A program made the translations under genes and the position numbers. Positions 37,049 to 47,376 of a stretch of DNA of 64,000 nucleotides are shown piece after piece. The first letter of the stretch is position 1, and each line of letters starts with the position of its first letter. The notes beneath the pieces are model-generated. The model ran no database searches. It was given only the letters and a program-made list of their open reading frames with translations, and had not been told where the DNA came from. Origin of the DNA: Streptomyces sclerotialus (GTDB lineage: Bacteria; Actinomycetota; Actinomycetes; Streptomycetales; Streptomycetaceae); the NCBI GenBank assembly GCA_000719105.1, contig JODX01000002.1:62001-126000 (forward strand), read 5' to 3'.

Positions 37049-38383
37049 GTGACAGCACAGCCCACCACCGGCCCGGACCGCACCGCCCGTGACGCCGAGG
37101 CGGCCACCACCGTGGAGACCGTCTTCCGTATCGAGTCCCCCCGGATCATCGCCGCCGTCACCCGCGTCGTGCGGGACGTCGGCATCGCCGAGGAACTCGC
37201 CCAGGACGCCCTGGTCGCGGCCCTGGAGCAGTGGCCGCGGGACGGCGTGCCCGACAACCCGGGCGCCTGGCTGATGACCGCCGCGCGGAACCGCGCCATC
37301 GACCTCGTACGGCGGCGGGAGCGGTACGCGCGCAAGCTGGAGGAGGTCGGGCGGGACCTCTCCGCGGCCGGCGCGCACCACCTCGACACGCCCGCCGACC
37401 CGGACGACATCGACGACGACCTGTTGCGGCTCGTCTTCACCGCCTGCCATCCCGTGCTGTCCGCCGAGGCCCGTATCGCGCTCACCCTCCGCCTCCTCGG
37501 CGGGCTGACCACGGCCGAGATCGCCCGTGCGTTCCTCGCGCCGGAGGCGACCGTCGCCCAGCGCATCGTGCGCGCGAAGCGGACCCTGGCCGCGAAGGGC
37601 GTCGCCTTCGAGGTGCCGTACGGCCCCGACCGCGAGGCCCGGCTCGGCTCCGTGCTGGAGGTCATCTACCTGATCTTCAACGAGGGGTACGCGGCCACCG
37701 CCGGCGACGACTGGCTGCGGCCCGGCCTGTGCGAGGACGCCCTCCGGCTCGCGCGCGTCCTCGCCCAGCTGATGCCCAAGGAGCCCGAGGTGCACGGGCT
37801 GCAGGCGCTGCTGGAGCTCCAGGCGTCGCGTACGGCGTCCCGTACCGGCCCGTCCGGCGAGCCGGTGCTCCTCAAGGACCAGGACCGCCGCCGCTGGAAC
37901 CGCATGCTGATCGCCCGCGGTTGCGACGCCCTCGCGCGGGCCGGCGCCGCCGCCCCGGGCGCCCCCGGCCCGTACGTCCTCCAGGCCGCCGTCGCCGCGT
38001 GCCACGCCCAGGCCCCCACGTACGAGGAGACCGACTGGCCGCGCATCGCCACCCTGTACGGCCTGCTCGCCGCCCGCGCCCCGTCCCCCGTCGTCGAGCT
38101 GAACCGCGCGGTCGCCGTCTCGATGGCCGAGGGCCCCGGCCCGGCCCTGGAGATCGTCGACGCCCTCGCCGCCGGACCCGCCCTGCGCGACTACCACCTG
38201 CTGCCGAGCGTCCGCGGCGACCTGCTCGCCCGCCTCGGCCGCACGGACGAGGCGAGGGAGGAGTTCGAACGGGCGGCGGGGCTGGCGCGCAACGTCCGCG
38301 AGCGGGAGCTGCTGCTGGCGCGTGCGCGGGAGTTCAGGCCGGATGCCCGACCAGCATCGTCGGCGCCCCCGCCACCCGCGTGA
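37049..38383 (+). CDS. ECF sigma factor, ECF42 type, with C-terminal TPR-like extension
   Basis: A 444-residue sigma factor, far longer than ordinary ECFs. Region 2 (about 15-95, with AEELAQDALVAALEQWPR and PGAWLMTAARNRAIDLVRRR) and region 4 (about 125-190, GLTTAEIARAFLAPEATVAQRI) are followed by a helical domain of about 230 residues containing FNEGYAATAGDDWLRP. That layout and the DGPF partner define ECF42. These factors lack a conventional anti-sigma and the extension is thought to control activity. GTG start at 37049. Confidence 0.92.
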   Translation: MTAQPTTGPDRTARDAEAATTVETVFRIESPRIIAAVTRVVRDVGIAEELAQDALVAALEQWPRDGVPDNPGAWLMTAARNRAIDLVRRRERYARKLEEVGRDLSAAGAHHLDTPADPDDIDDDLLRLVFTACHPVLSAEARIALTLRLLGGLTTAEIARAFLAPEATVAQRIVRAKRTLAAKGVAFEVPYGPDREARLGSVLEVIYLIFNEGYAATAGDDWLRPGLCEDALRLARVLAQLMPKEPEVHGLQALLELQASRTASRTGPSGEPVLLKDQDRRRWNRMLIARGCDALARAGAAAPGAPGPYVLQAAVAACHAQAPTYEETDWPRIATLYGLLAARAPSPVVELNRAVAVSMAEGPGPALEIVDALAAGPALRDYHLLPSVRGDLLARLGRTDEAREEFERAAGLARNVRERELLLARAREFRPDARPASSAPPPPA

Positions 38384-39536
38384 GGAACACCGTCGCCGCG
38401 TTCGGGCCCTGCGGCTTCACCTTCCGCCGCAGTTCCTCCGGCTCCACCGCCGAGCCCCGCTTCTTCACCGTCAGCACGCCCACCTCCCGCTCCCGCAGCA
38501 GGGCCTTCAGCTTCTTGACGTTGAAGGGGAGCCGGTCGGTGATGCGGTAGGCGGTCGCGTACTCCGTCGGGTGCAGCGCGTCGGCGGTGACGTACGCGAT
38601 CGTCTCGTCGATCAGCCCGCCGCCCACCTCTTCGGCGACCTCGGCCACGAGATGGGCGCGGACGACGGCCCCGTCGGGCTCGTACAGGTACTCACCCACG
38701 GGACGCACCGGCGGGTTCGGCAGCCCGCGCCCGGCGAGCGTGCGCGGCCCGGGGAGCAGGGTCGCCCGTACGGTGCCCGGTCCCGGCTCGCCGCCGAACC
38801 ACAGCACAGCTTCCTTCACATCCCCGCCGTCCGAGATCCACTCCGCCCCGGCCTCCGCGGGGACCGCCTCGTGGGGGATGCCCGGGGCGATCTTGAGCGC
38901 CGCGCGCGGGGCGTTGCGGGCCGCCTCCACCGCCCAGGAGAGCGGGGGCGAGTACGCCTCGGGGTCGAAGATCCGGCCGCGGCCGCCGCGCCGGGCGGGG
39001 TCCACGAAGACCGCGTCGTACGGGGTGGTGTCCACGCTCGTGACATCGGCCTCGCACACCTCGATCAGCCCGGACAGGCCGAGCGCCGCCGCGTTCGCCC
39101 GGGCCACCGCCGCCGTCAGCGGGTCCCGGTCCACGGCCAGCACCCGGATCCCGGCACGGGCCAGCGCGATCGCGTCGCCGCCGATCCCGCAGCACAGGTC
39201 GGCCACCGAGGTCACGCCGAGGGCGCGGAACCGTTCCGCCCGGTATGTCGCGACCGTAGTGCGCGTCGACTGCTCCACCCCGTTGGGCGTGAAAAACATC
39301 CGCTCGGCGTCCACCGCCCCGAACTTCGCCGCCGCCCGCTGCCGCAGCCGCGCCTGGGCGAGTGCCGCCGAGACGAGGTCGGCCGGGTGGTCGCGGCGCA
39401 GCCGGGTCGCGACGGAGAGCTCCTGGTCGGGACGGGTGCCGCGGACCTCGTCGAGGAGCGCGCGGCCCTCGGGTGCGAGGAGGGCGGCGAGGGCGGTGAC
39501 GGGGGTGAGGGCGGTCGGCCGGTCGTGGTCGTTCAC
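38334..39536 (-). CDS. Class I SAM-dependent methyltransferase, THUMP-like C-terminus
   Basis: The 400-residue product has a Rossmann methyltransferase core with VADLCCGIGGDAIALA (motif I), LAVDRDPLTAAVARANA (motif II) and VFVDPARRGGRGR, resembling RNA or DNA N-methyltransferases. A C-terminal THUMP-like domain contains LKALLREREVGVLTVKKRG. The target is probably RNA but cannot be read. GTG at 39536 is chosen. Its last 50 bases overlap the 3' end of the sigma gene tail to tail. Confidence 0.82.
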   Translation of the reverse strand: MNDHDRPTALTPVTALAALLAPEGRALLDEVRGTRPDQELSVATRLRRDHPADLVSAALAQARLRQRAAAKFGAVDAERMFFTPNGVEQSTRTTVATYRAERFRALGVTSVADLCCGIGGDAIALARAGIRVLAVDRDPLTAAVARANAAALGLSGLIEVCEADVTSVDTTPYDAVFVDPARRGGRGRIFDPEAYSPPLSWAVEAARNAPRAALKIAPGIPHEAVPAEAGAEWISDGGDVKEAVLWFGGEPGPGTVRATLLPGPRTLAGRGLPNPPVRPVGEYLYEPDGAVVRAHLVAEVAEEVGGGLIDETIAYVTADALHPTEYATAYRITDRLPFNVKKLKALLREREVGVLTVKKRGSAVEPEELRRKVKPQGPNAATVFLTRVAGAPTMLVGHPA

Positions 39537-39626
39537 CGGGACATTGTGGGCCAGTCGGTGGACCGCGCGCGTGCGGTGGCGGTGTCGGGCCGGGCAGCGG
39601 ACGCCGGGCTGGAAGGATGCGACACC

Positions 39627-40598
39627 ATGCGATTCGTACGACAAAATGATGAAAAGCGTGCGAAGTGGGCTTTGGTGCGGGGTGGAGTGGTGGTGCTCGC
39701 CCTTGCCGCGCTTGCCGCCGCCGGGTGCGGTGGCGGTGGCGGTGGTGGCGGAGGCGGTGGTGGTGACGGAGGAGCGGCGGTCCCGGAACCCGGGCCCGCC
39801 CACGGCCAACAGCGCGTGCTGGAGGCGCCTCCGGCACGCGCCCTCGACGCGTACGCCTCCGAGTTGCGGCGCTCGTACGCCGCCCGGGTCGCCGCCGCGA
39901 AGCGCTGGGGGCTCGCCCAGGTGCCCCTGCTCCCGCCCGCGCCCCCGGCGCGCAAGCCGGAGCTCAGGACCCGCGAGGGCTTCGAGGTCGACGGGCACCG
40001 GGCGCGGCGCTTCCCGCCCGTCTTCACCACCGTCCCCACCCGGCAGAAGGTCGTCTTCCTGACCATCGACGACGGCGCCGAGAAGGACCCGGCGTTCCTG
40101 CGCATGATGAGCGAGCTGAACGTCCCGTACACCGCCTTCCTCAGCGACTACCTGGTGAAGGACGACTACGGCTACTTCAAGCGCATGCAGGACGGCGGCG
40201 TCACCCTGAACAACCACACGCTGCGCCACCGCTTCCTGCCCGGCCTGTCGTACAAGGCGCAGAAGCGCGAGATCTGCGGGATGCAGAAGATCATCGAGAA
40301 GCGGTACGGGAAGCGGCCCACGCTCTTCCGGCCGCCGTACGGCGACTACGACCGCGACACCCTGCGCGCCGCCAAGTCCTGCGGGATCAAGGCCGTCCCG
40401 CTGTGGAACGCGGAGGTGTTCGCCGACCGCTGGGAGTACCGCGAGTGGGACCGCGACATCCACCCCGGCGACATCGTCCTCAGCCACTTCCGGGGGAAGG
40501 ACCACTGGGACGGCACGATGCCCGACATGGTCCGCCACTTCCTGAAGCTGGTGACGGCCAAGGGGTACGCGGTGGCCCGTCTCGAGGACTATCTGTGA
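39627..40598 (+). CDS. Polysaccharide deacetylase-family lipoprotein 1
   Basis: The 323-residue lipoprotein has the lipobox LAAAGC, then a run of about twelve glycines from a GGT/GGC repeat. The NodB domain (about 130-323) shows FLTIDDG (motif 1), NNHTLRH (metal histidines, motif 2), FRPPYGDYD (motif 3) and IVLSHF with the motif-5 His. It is thus likely a metal-dependent deacetylase of cell-wall or other glycans outside the membrane. ATG at 39627 has GGAAGG. It is followed at once by a paralogue. Confidence 0.88.
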   Translation: MRFVRQNDEKRAKWALVRGGVVVLALAALAAAGCGGGGGGGGGGGGDGGAAVPEPGPAHGQQRVLEAPPARALDAYASELRRSYAARVAAAKRWGLAQVPLLPPAPPARKPELRTREGFEVDGHRARRFPPVFTTVPTRQKVVFLTIDDGAEKDPAFLRMMSELNVPYTAFLSDYLVKDDYGYFKRMQDGGVTLNNHTLRHRFLPGLSYKAQKREICGMQKIIEKRYGKRPTLFRPPYGDYDRDTLRAAKSCGIKAVPLWNAEVFADRWEYREWDRDIHPGDIVLSHFRGKDHWDGTMPDMVRHFLKLVTAKGYAVARLEDYL

Positions 40599-40621
40599 GG
40601 CCAAGGAGGTCGGTGAAACCT

Positions 40622-41545
40622 GTGAGGCTGCGGATCGTGGGTACCGGTGCCCTCGCCGCCGCGCTTCTCGCCGGACCGGCGGGGCTGACGGGGCTGACGG
40701 GGTGCGCCGACCCCGCGGGGCCCGCCGAACGGCACGGCAGGAAGACCGCGGCGAGCGCGCCCGTGCCCGGTACCGGGCGTGCGGGAGTGTCGGGGGACGG
40801 TGAGCGCGCAGACGGGTCGGGGGCCGGTGAGCGCGACCAAGGGGCCGCGGCGCACCCGTACCGCCGGTGGGGGCTCACCGCGCCGCTCGCCCCCCGTCCG
40901 AAGACCCCTGACCGTCCGCCCGCGCCCCCCGGCGAGCTGCCGGGACTGCCGACGGTCGTCGACCGCATCGCGACGGAGGACGACGTCGTCTTCCTCACCT
41001 TCGACGACGGTGCCGAGCGGGACCCGCGGTTCGTCGACATGGTCCGTGAACTGCGCTTCCCGGTGACGATGTTCCTCACCGACAGCGTCGCCGGCCCGGG
41101 GTACGGCCACTTCGCACGGCTGCGCGGGGTCGGCGCCGGCCTGCAGAACCACACCCTCGACCACCGCTCGCTGCGCGGGCTGCCGTACGCCGGTCAGCGC
41201 GCCGAGATCTGCGGACAGCAGGAGAAGCTGAGGAAGCGCTTCGGGACCCGGCCCACGCTCCTCAGACCGCCGTACGGCACGTACGACACCACCACGCTCC
41301 ACGCCGCCGCCGAGTGCGGCATCTCGGCCGTCGTCCTGGGGCGGGCCTCGATGCAGGCCGACGGGCTGCGGTACACGAGCGGCGCGCAGCGCCTCCGGCC
41401 CGGGGACATCGTCATCGTGATGGCCGACTTCCGCGCCCTGGAGAGGCCGGGCGGTGGTGCGTCCCTCACGGAGATGACGACCCGTCTGCTGCGCCGGATC
41501 CAGGAGCAGGGGCTCGCGGTCGGACGGCTGGAGGACTACCTCTGA
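40622..41545 (+). CDS. Polysaccharide deacetylase-like lipoprotein 2, motif 5 altered
   Basis: The 307-residue paralogue of the preceding protein has the lipobox LTGC. It keeps FLTFDDG, NHTLDH and LRPPYGTYD, and both proteins end RLEDYL. Where the first has IVLSHF it has IVIVMADF, so the motif-5 histidine is missing, and the motif-4 region also differs. It may be inactive or bind glycans without hydrolysis. Start uncertain: GTG at 40622 or 40613, both behind AAGGAGGT but with non-ideal spacing. Confidence 0.82.
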   Translation: MRLRIVGTGALAAALLAGPAGLTGLTGCADPAGPAERHGRKTAASAPVPGTGRAGVSGDGERADGSGAGERDQGAAAHPYRRWGLTAPLAPRPKTPDRPPAPPGELPGLPTVVDRIATEDDVVFLTFDDGAERDPRFVDMVRELRFPVTMFLTDSVAGPGYGHFARLRGVGAGLQNHTLDHRSLRGLPYAGQRAEICGQQEKLRKRFGTRPTLLRPPYGTYDTTTLHAAAECGISAVVLGRASMQADGLRYTSGAQRLRPGDIVIVMADFRALERPGGGASLTEMTTRLLRRIQEQGLAVGRLEDYL

Positions 41546-41600
41546 CCCAGGTCGGGAGCGCGCCCGAAGCACCCGGACCGCGACACAGGACCGGACGTCA

Positions 41601-41627
41601 TTGGCACTCCGCTTGACCGAGTGCTAA
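41601..41627 (+). promoter_or_regulatory. CIRCE element 1 (HrcA operator)
   Basis: TTGGCACTC, nine bases, GAGTGCTAA: the inverted repeat bound by HrcA. The TTGACC of the promoter lies inside its loop. Confidence 0.92.
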
Positions 41628-41642
41628 TCGCCGCCCTAGTCT
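41613..41642 (+). promoter_or_regulatory. groES-groEL promoter
   Basis: TTGACC (41613-41618) and TAGTCT (41637-41642) are 18 bases apart, between and overlapping the two CIRCE elements, so HrcA binding would block polymerase. Confidence 0.6.
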
Positions 41643-41648
41643 CGGCTC

Positions 41649-41673
41649 TGGCACTCCCCCCTGGAGAGTGCCA
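41649..41673 (+). promoter_or_regulatory. CIRCE element 2 (HrcA operator)
   Basis: TGGCACTC, nine bases, GAGTGCCA, starting just downstream of the predicted -10. With element 1 it brackets the promoter. Confidence 0.88.
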
Positions 41674-41773
41674 ACATAGCGACGGGCAGGTCCGGCACCC
41701 GCGACGACGGATCCACCTGGTCGCCACCTCAGACAGTTAACCCCGTGAGATCTCCGAAGGGGGAGGTCGGATC

Positions 41774-42082
41774 GTGACGACCGCCAGCTCCAAGGTTGCC
41801 ATCAAGCCGCTCGAGGACCGCATCGTGGTCCAGCCGCTGGACGCCGAGCAGACCACGGCCTCTGGCCTGGTCATCCCGGACACCGCGAAGGAGAAGCCCC
41901 AGGAGGGCGTCGTCCTCGCCGTGGGCCCGGGCCGTATCGAGGACGGCAAGCGCGTCGAGCTCGACGTCAAGGTCGGTGACGTCGTTCTCTACAGCAAGTA
42001 CGGCGGCACCGAGGTGAAGTACAACAACGAGGAGTACCTCGTTCTCTCGGCTCGCGACGTGCTCGCGATCGTCGAGAAGTAA
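41774..42082 (+). CDS. groES: Co-chaperonin GroES
   Basis: The 102-residue lid of the chaperonin. [19 protein letters not shown] at the N-terminus, the mobile loop [17 protein letters not shown] and the terminal [15 protein letters not shown] match GroES. GTG at 41774 is preceded by GGAGG. It is under double CIRCE control and 126 bases upstream of groEL1; that spacer contains a short GC palindrome of uncertain role. Confidence 0.97.
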   Translation: MTTASSKVAIKPLEDRIVVQPLDAEQTTASGLVIPDTAKEKPQEGVVLAVGPGRIEDGKRVELDVKVGDVVLYSKYGGTEVKYNNEEYLVLSARDVLAIVEK

Positions 42083-42139
42083 GCACCTCGACGCAACTCT
42101 TTGCATTTCAGCTGCGCCCCTGGCCCCCGCGACATATAA

Positions 42140-43837
<1,698 letters not shown>

Positions 43838-43883
43838 CGTACGACGTACGCCGGTAGGGCTGACGCACGCCGGTAGGGCTTGA

Positions 43884-43920
43884 GCGAAGGCCCGGCACCC
43901 TTGGGGTGCCGGGCCTTCGC
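43884..43920 (+). terminator. Hairpin terminator of groES-groEL1
   Basis: A perfect 17-bp stem (43884-43900 with 43904-43920) with a 3-base loop, 46 bases after the groEL1 stop. Upstream, the 13 bases CGCCGGTAGGGCT occur twice (43849 and 43869). Confidence 0.85.
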
Positions 43921-44477
43921 GCGCGCGATGTAAGTCGGCTCAGCCGATATGACCTACGAGCCGATCAGCGACTCACCGCACCAGGAACCGCACGCTCTCG
44001 TATCGGCCACCGCGGCTCGCCAGGCCTGCGCCGTCAGGTCGTCGCGCAGCCGGATGAACCGGTCGTCCATGCACCGGTGCCCGACCGCGCTGGAGGAGAG
44101 GGAGGCGGTCAGGGTGGCGTTCGCCCGGTGCCCTGATCAGGTCCACCGGCGCACGTCTCCATCACCGTTCCGGGTGATGACCGTGCCGGCTGGTGCGCAC
44201 CAGCAGCGCGTCGGAGCGGAACACGGTGGGCGTCGCAGCGTGCGGGTGGAGCTCCCGCACCGTAGGCACGTACCCGCCGAGCAGTGCCCCGTCCAGGGTC
44301 GAACCGCTGCCACCAGGCCTGACGCCCCTACGGCCGGAGTCTGTCGGGGTCTGTCGCGCTGGGTGACCGGGCCGGGGTCTGTCCACCGTCCCGGTGCCGC
44401 CGTGACCGGCCCCATGGGGCAGGCGCCCGGGTCCCGCTTGCGCGGAGGGCGCCTGCTGTGTGTCGCGTGCGGCGGTG
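43921..44477. other. Decayed or non-coding sequence after groEL1
   Basis: I find no gene here that I can support. On the minus strand, short open pieces read MDDRFIRLRDDLTAQAWRAA (ending at a stop at 43954-43956) and, further on, GALLGGYVPTVRELHPH. They look coding but lie in different frames and have no starts. They are probably gene fossils. Long plus-strand frames over this stretch have no coding character. Confidence 0.4.
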
Positions 44478-45131
44478 CTACTGCGGTTGAGCCAGGCCGT
44501 CCGTCGGCGGGGGATCCTGCGGCTCCTCGCCAAAGGTGCTCTCGTTCTCAGTGGGGTACGTCGTCGGAGGTTCGGACGACGTGGGGGGATCGTCATCCGG
44601 TGACGTGGTCGGGTTCGGGTCCGGCGGCTCGGATGTGGTCGGGTACGGGTCCGGCGTCTCGGATGTGGTCGGGTACGTGTCCGGCGTCTTGGATGTGCTT
44701 GGGTCTGGGTCCGTTGGCTCGGGCCCGTTCGTGTCGGTGTCCGTCGACCCGGTCTCGGGGGTTCGCTTCTCCGGTGGCTTCTCATCGGAATCCAGGATGG
44801 GCAGCACATCTGCCAGCACGGGAGTTACCCGTTCCGGAATCACGTCGGCCTTTTCGAGGCCGATAATTGCCGAGATGACCACCGCGGCGGCCCCGATCGC
44901 AGCCGACACGACCTGAGCGAGCGCGGCCAGGCAGCCCCGTCCGTCCGGCGATGCCTCTTGCGGTTCGTTGTTGCGCGGTGCGCGCGGTGCTGATGAGGAT
45001 TCGTTGTCCTGCTGCGGTGATTGCGATTCGTTGTTCACGTGCGGTGGTTGCGGTTGGACGCTTCGCTGGGATCGATCCTGAGCGCGATCACCAGGGCCGT
45101 TTCGGGCACCGCCGTCTTCAGACACTTCCAC
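44478..45131 (-). CDS. Membrane protein with Pro/Thr/Ser/Asp repeat tail
   Basis: A 217-residue protein. A polar Gln/Asn/Ser-rich N-terminus (about 1-65) with no signal peptide is followed by a cysteine and a hydrophobic helix (about 70-92, LAALAQVVSAAIGAAAVVIS). A short spacer leads to a C-terminal repetitive tail of units such as PDPYPTTSEP and PDPNPTTSP. The tail probably spans or decorates the cell wall. GTG at 45131 has a GGGGGC site. I recognise no family. It is one of the few intact genes in the accessory region. Confidence 0.65.
   Translation of the reverse strand: MEVSEDGGARNGPGDRAQDRSQRSVQPQPPHVNNESQSPQQDNESSSAPRAPRNNEPQEASPDGRGCLAALAQVVSAAIGAAAVVISAIIGLEKADVIPERVTPVLADVLPILDSDEKPPEKRTPETGSTDTDTNGPEPTDPDPSTSKTPDTYPTTSETPDPYPTTSEPPDPNPTTSPDDDPPTSSEPPTTYPTENESTFGEEPQDPPPTDGLAQPQ
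44605..44724 (-). repeat. 30-bp tandem repeats, about four copies
   Basis: GTGGTCGGGTACGGGTCCGG-type units recur with a period of 30 bases from 44605, 44635, 44665 and 44695. They encode ten-residue PDPxPTTSEx units of the membrane protein. Copy number could vary between strains. Confidence 0.75.
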
Positions 45132-45527
45132 TGCCCCCGTTTCTTGAATGCGATGGGTGGAAACAATGACAGAATCCGTAGGGTGCAGTCAGAGGGAATG
45201 AGATCGCAACTCCGATTTGGCATGCACCGAAAAAAAGGTCATGAGCGATTTCGTGGGACTCCCGGCACCCCGACCCTCATTAAGGTGGTTATAGTGTGCG
45301 GTTTCACGTCTCGATGTGCTATTCATCGGGTGATGAAAGGGGTGGGCGGGTCGCCCGCGACATGATTTGCTGCCTGTTGTTTTGAATGCGTTCGCTTGTG
45401 TGTCGGCCGGCGTGATATTGCGTGGTCGATGCGCTTCAAGAACTCGAACGACTCGACAGGTCATGTGTACTCAACCGAGAAAAGAACGTGACAGGACTGC
45501 GATATCTACTGCCTCATCCGGCTAAGC
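45132..45527. other. AT-richer spacer without a supported gene
   Basis: This stretch has noticeably lower GC than the rest of the window and no frame with coding character on either strand. It probably holds the promoter of the membrane protein at 45131 and otherwise looks like recently acquired or decayed DNA. Confidence 0.4.
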
Positions 45528-45771
45528 ATGAATCGCCCGTCGCGCTGGGCAGACCACGGGTTCTGCAGTCGGGCGGCAATCGGAACCTTCGATACACGCG
45601 CACCGCGTCGCATACGTTGTCTACCTGCACGACAACGCACGCTTACCCAACGCCGACCACCACTTCGGCTTCGCGGTCGAGTACGCCTTGAAGGGCCTGT
45701 TGCTCCGCTTCGCCGCCGCGACGATGGATCCCAAGAAGCCCGGTGGGCCGCCGGCCGAGGTCCCTTGGTGA
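45528..45771 (+). pseudogene. HEPN-like protein, frameshifted and truncated
   Basis: The frame from ATG at 45528 reads MNRPSRWADHGFCSRAAIGT. After a shift near 45597 the next frame continues HRVAYVVYLHDNARLPNADH and FGFAVEYALKGLLLRFAAAT, then stops at 45769-45771. The NADHHFG..EYALK pattern resembles the N-terminal part of streptomycete HEPN-type proteins. Only about 80 residues remain. The family call is tentative; the broken state is clear. Confidence 0.5.
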
Positions 45772-45794
45772 AGAACCCTACGAGCGGCAAGGCC

Positions 45795-46840
45795 TTAACC
45801 CCCGCTCGAACTGGGCTCTCCCCGTCTGATGGTGCGGGTGGTGCACCGGGGGCACCGGGTCTCGTCCGCCACCGGTCGGAACAGACGGGGTTGCACGTGT
45901 CCGTCTCCCTCGCACTCACGCATCGCGGCCAGTCGGGCGGACAGGCGAGGGCCCGGGGGATGGGTCGGCACGGGCGGAGCGGAGGGTAGCGGCGGCGGGG
46001 GCGAGCCGGGTGTACGGGTGACCGGTGTGGGTGGTGCCGACGGTGCCGGTGGCACGGTGCGGAGCAGATGGCGCAGCAGGCCGCCGGGACGGTGGACCGG
46101 GGAGCCGTCGGAGGGCAGGCCGCGCAGGATGTGCATCCGGATGTCGGCGGGAGTGTGCCCGGCGGCGAGCCAGCGCGCGGTGAGCTGTGTCAGTTCGTCG
46201 TGCATGGCTCGGGGGATGCGGCGGGGGTCGGGGGAGAGGTGGGGGAAGGCGGCGACGAGAGTGCGGGCCGTTTCGGGGACGGAGGTGTCTGCGGTGAGGT
46301 TGTCCGAGGGGCGCGCGTCCGCGTTGGAGATGTGCGCCTCGGGCGCATCCGCCTGGGGCGCGGCCGTCTGCTCGGTGGTGGGCGCCGGGGGATGGTGGGA
46401 GGTGTTTCCCACAGGGTCTTTCTTTGGATGACCGTCGGTGCGCCGAGGGGTCGGAGCACCGACGGTCGGTTTACGGGCACTCGGTGCGACCTGGGGTGAT
46501 GCGGGGGTTCGCGCGCGAGGAGCTTGGTTGCCGCGGCGGGGCTCAACGGACCGTTGGAGGGGAGTTGTTGGGTTACCCAGAGACCGCCGGGCGTCTGTAC
46601 GCGACGCTCGTGGACGAAGCCTTCTTGCTTGAGCTGGCGCTTGGCGCGGATGAAGGAGGTTGCGCCGATGCTGTGGTTCAGGCCCTCGCGAACGGTTGGC
46701 CCCGTCGCGGGGGCTGTCTTTTTACACCCGGCGTGGCGTGTTGTAGACGGTGTCGTCGGGGTGACCGTACCGCACGGAGAGTCCGCGCGCGTGCGCGTCG
46801 AGCTATGGCAGCTCTTGTGAGCGATGTTCACTCGTACGAC
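45795..46840 (-). pseudogene. Plasmid-type helix-turn-helix protein, multiply frameshifted
   Basis: Three frames are needed. Around 46760-46830 a piece reads DAHARGLSVRYGHPDD. At about 46400-46710 a second reads EGLNHSIGATSFIRAKRQLK followed by QEGFVHERRVQTPGGLWVTQ. At 45795-46412 the third gives the C-terminal part with ARWLAAGHTPADIRMHILRG and a CxRCTTRTIRRG end. Together they resemble the winged-helix DNA-binding proteins common on Streptomyces plasmids and integrative elements. The 205-codon C-terminal frame could still be translated from GTG 46412. Confidence 0.6.
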
Positions 46841-46935
46841 TCAACTGGCGTCACCAACCGCGGCTTTCGCGCTCCCGGCTCCTACTCTGCGCTTACGGGG
46901 AGTGATGCATGCGGGGGCGAGGAGGCGGGGCCGGG

Positions 46936-47349
46936 ATGAAGTCGGGCGCGGATTCGGGTGCGGGTGTAGAGGCGGACTCAAGCGGGGAGTTCCTGCGGTG
47001 CTTCGGCCGTCAGGTGAAGCTGCTCAGGGAGGCGGCCGGGCTGACGCAGGCGCAGTTGGGGGAGCGGGTCGGGTACGGCGAGGCGCAGATCGCGGCGGTG
47101 GAGCAGGAGCGGCGGATTCCCCGGCCGGAGTTGGTTGAGGGGGTGGATCGGGAGGTCGGGGCGCGGGGCGTGCTCGTGGCGATGAAGGGGGAGGTGGCGA
47201 AGGCTCGGTATCCGGGCTTCTTCCGCGAGTTCGCGACACTTGAGGCTGATGCCGCCGAGCTGCACGCCTATGACGCCCACCTGGTCAACGGGCTCCTGCG
47301 ATGTGAGGAGTACCCCCGTGCCGTCTCCTCGGCCCGAGTCGCCCCGTGA
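46936..47349 (+). pseudogene. XRE/DUF5753 regulator truncated after the HTH
   Basis: The first 137 codons encode a helix-turn-helix (REAAGLTQAQLGERVGYGEA) and the start of a DUF5753 domain (YDAHLVNGLLRCEEYPRAV), then stop. Intact relatives, such as the protein at 12909, continue for another 150 residues. ATG at 46936 has GGAGGCGGGG. The protein has lost its effector domain and no DUF397 partner follows. Confidence 0.7.
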
Positions 47350-47376
47350 GAGCCAGGAGCGCGCGCTTGTGTGTAC

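Noticed and set aside
38322..40598. A single 758-codon protein ending in the polysaccharide deacetylase
   Set aside because: The first 435 codons are antisense to the methyltransferase gene; the lipoprotein start at 39627 has its own ribosome site and signal peptide.
43949..44866. A 305-codon plus-strand frame after groEL1
   Set aside because: The second half is antisense to the repeat-tail membrane protein, the first half has no protein-like features, and no ribosome site precedes it.
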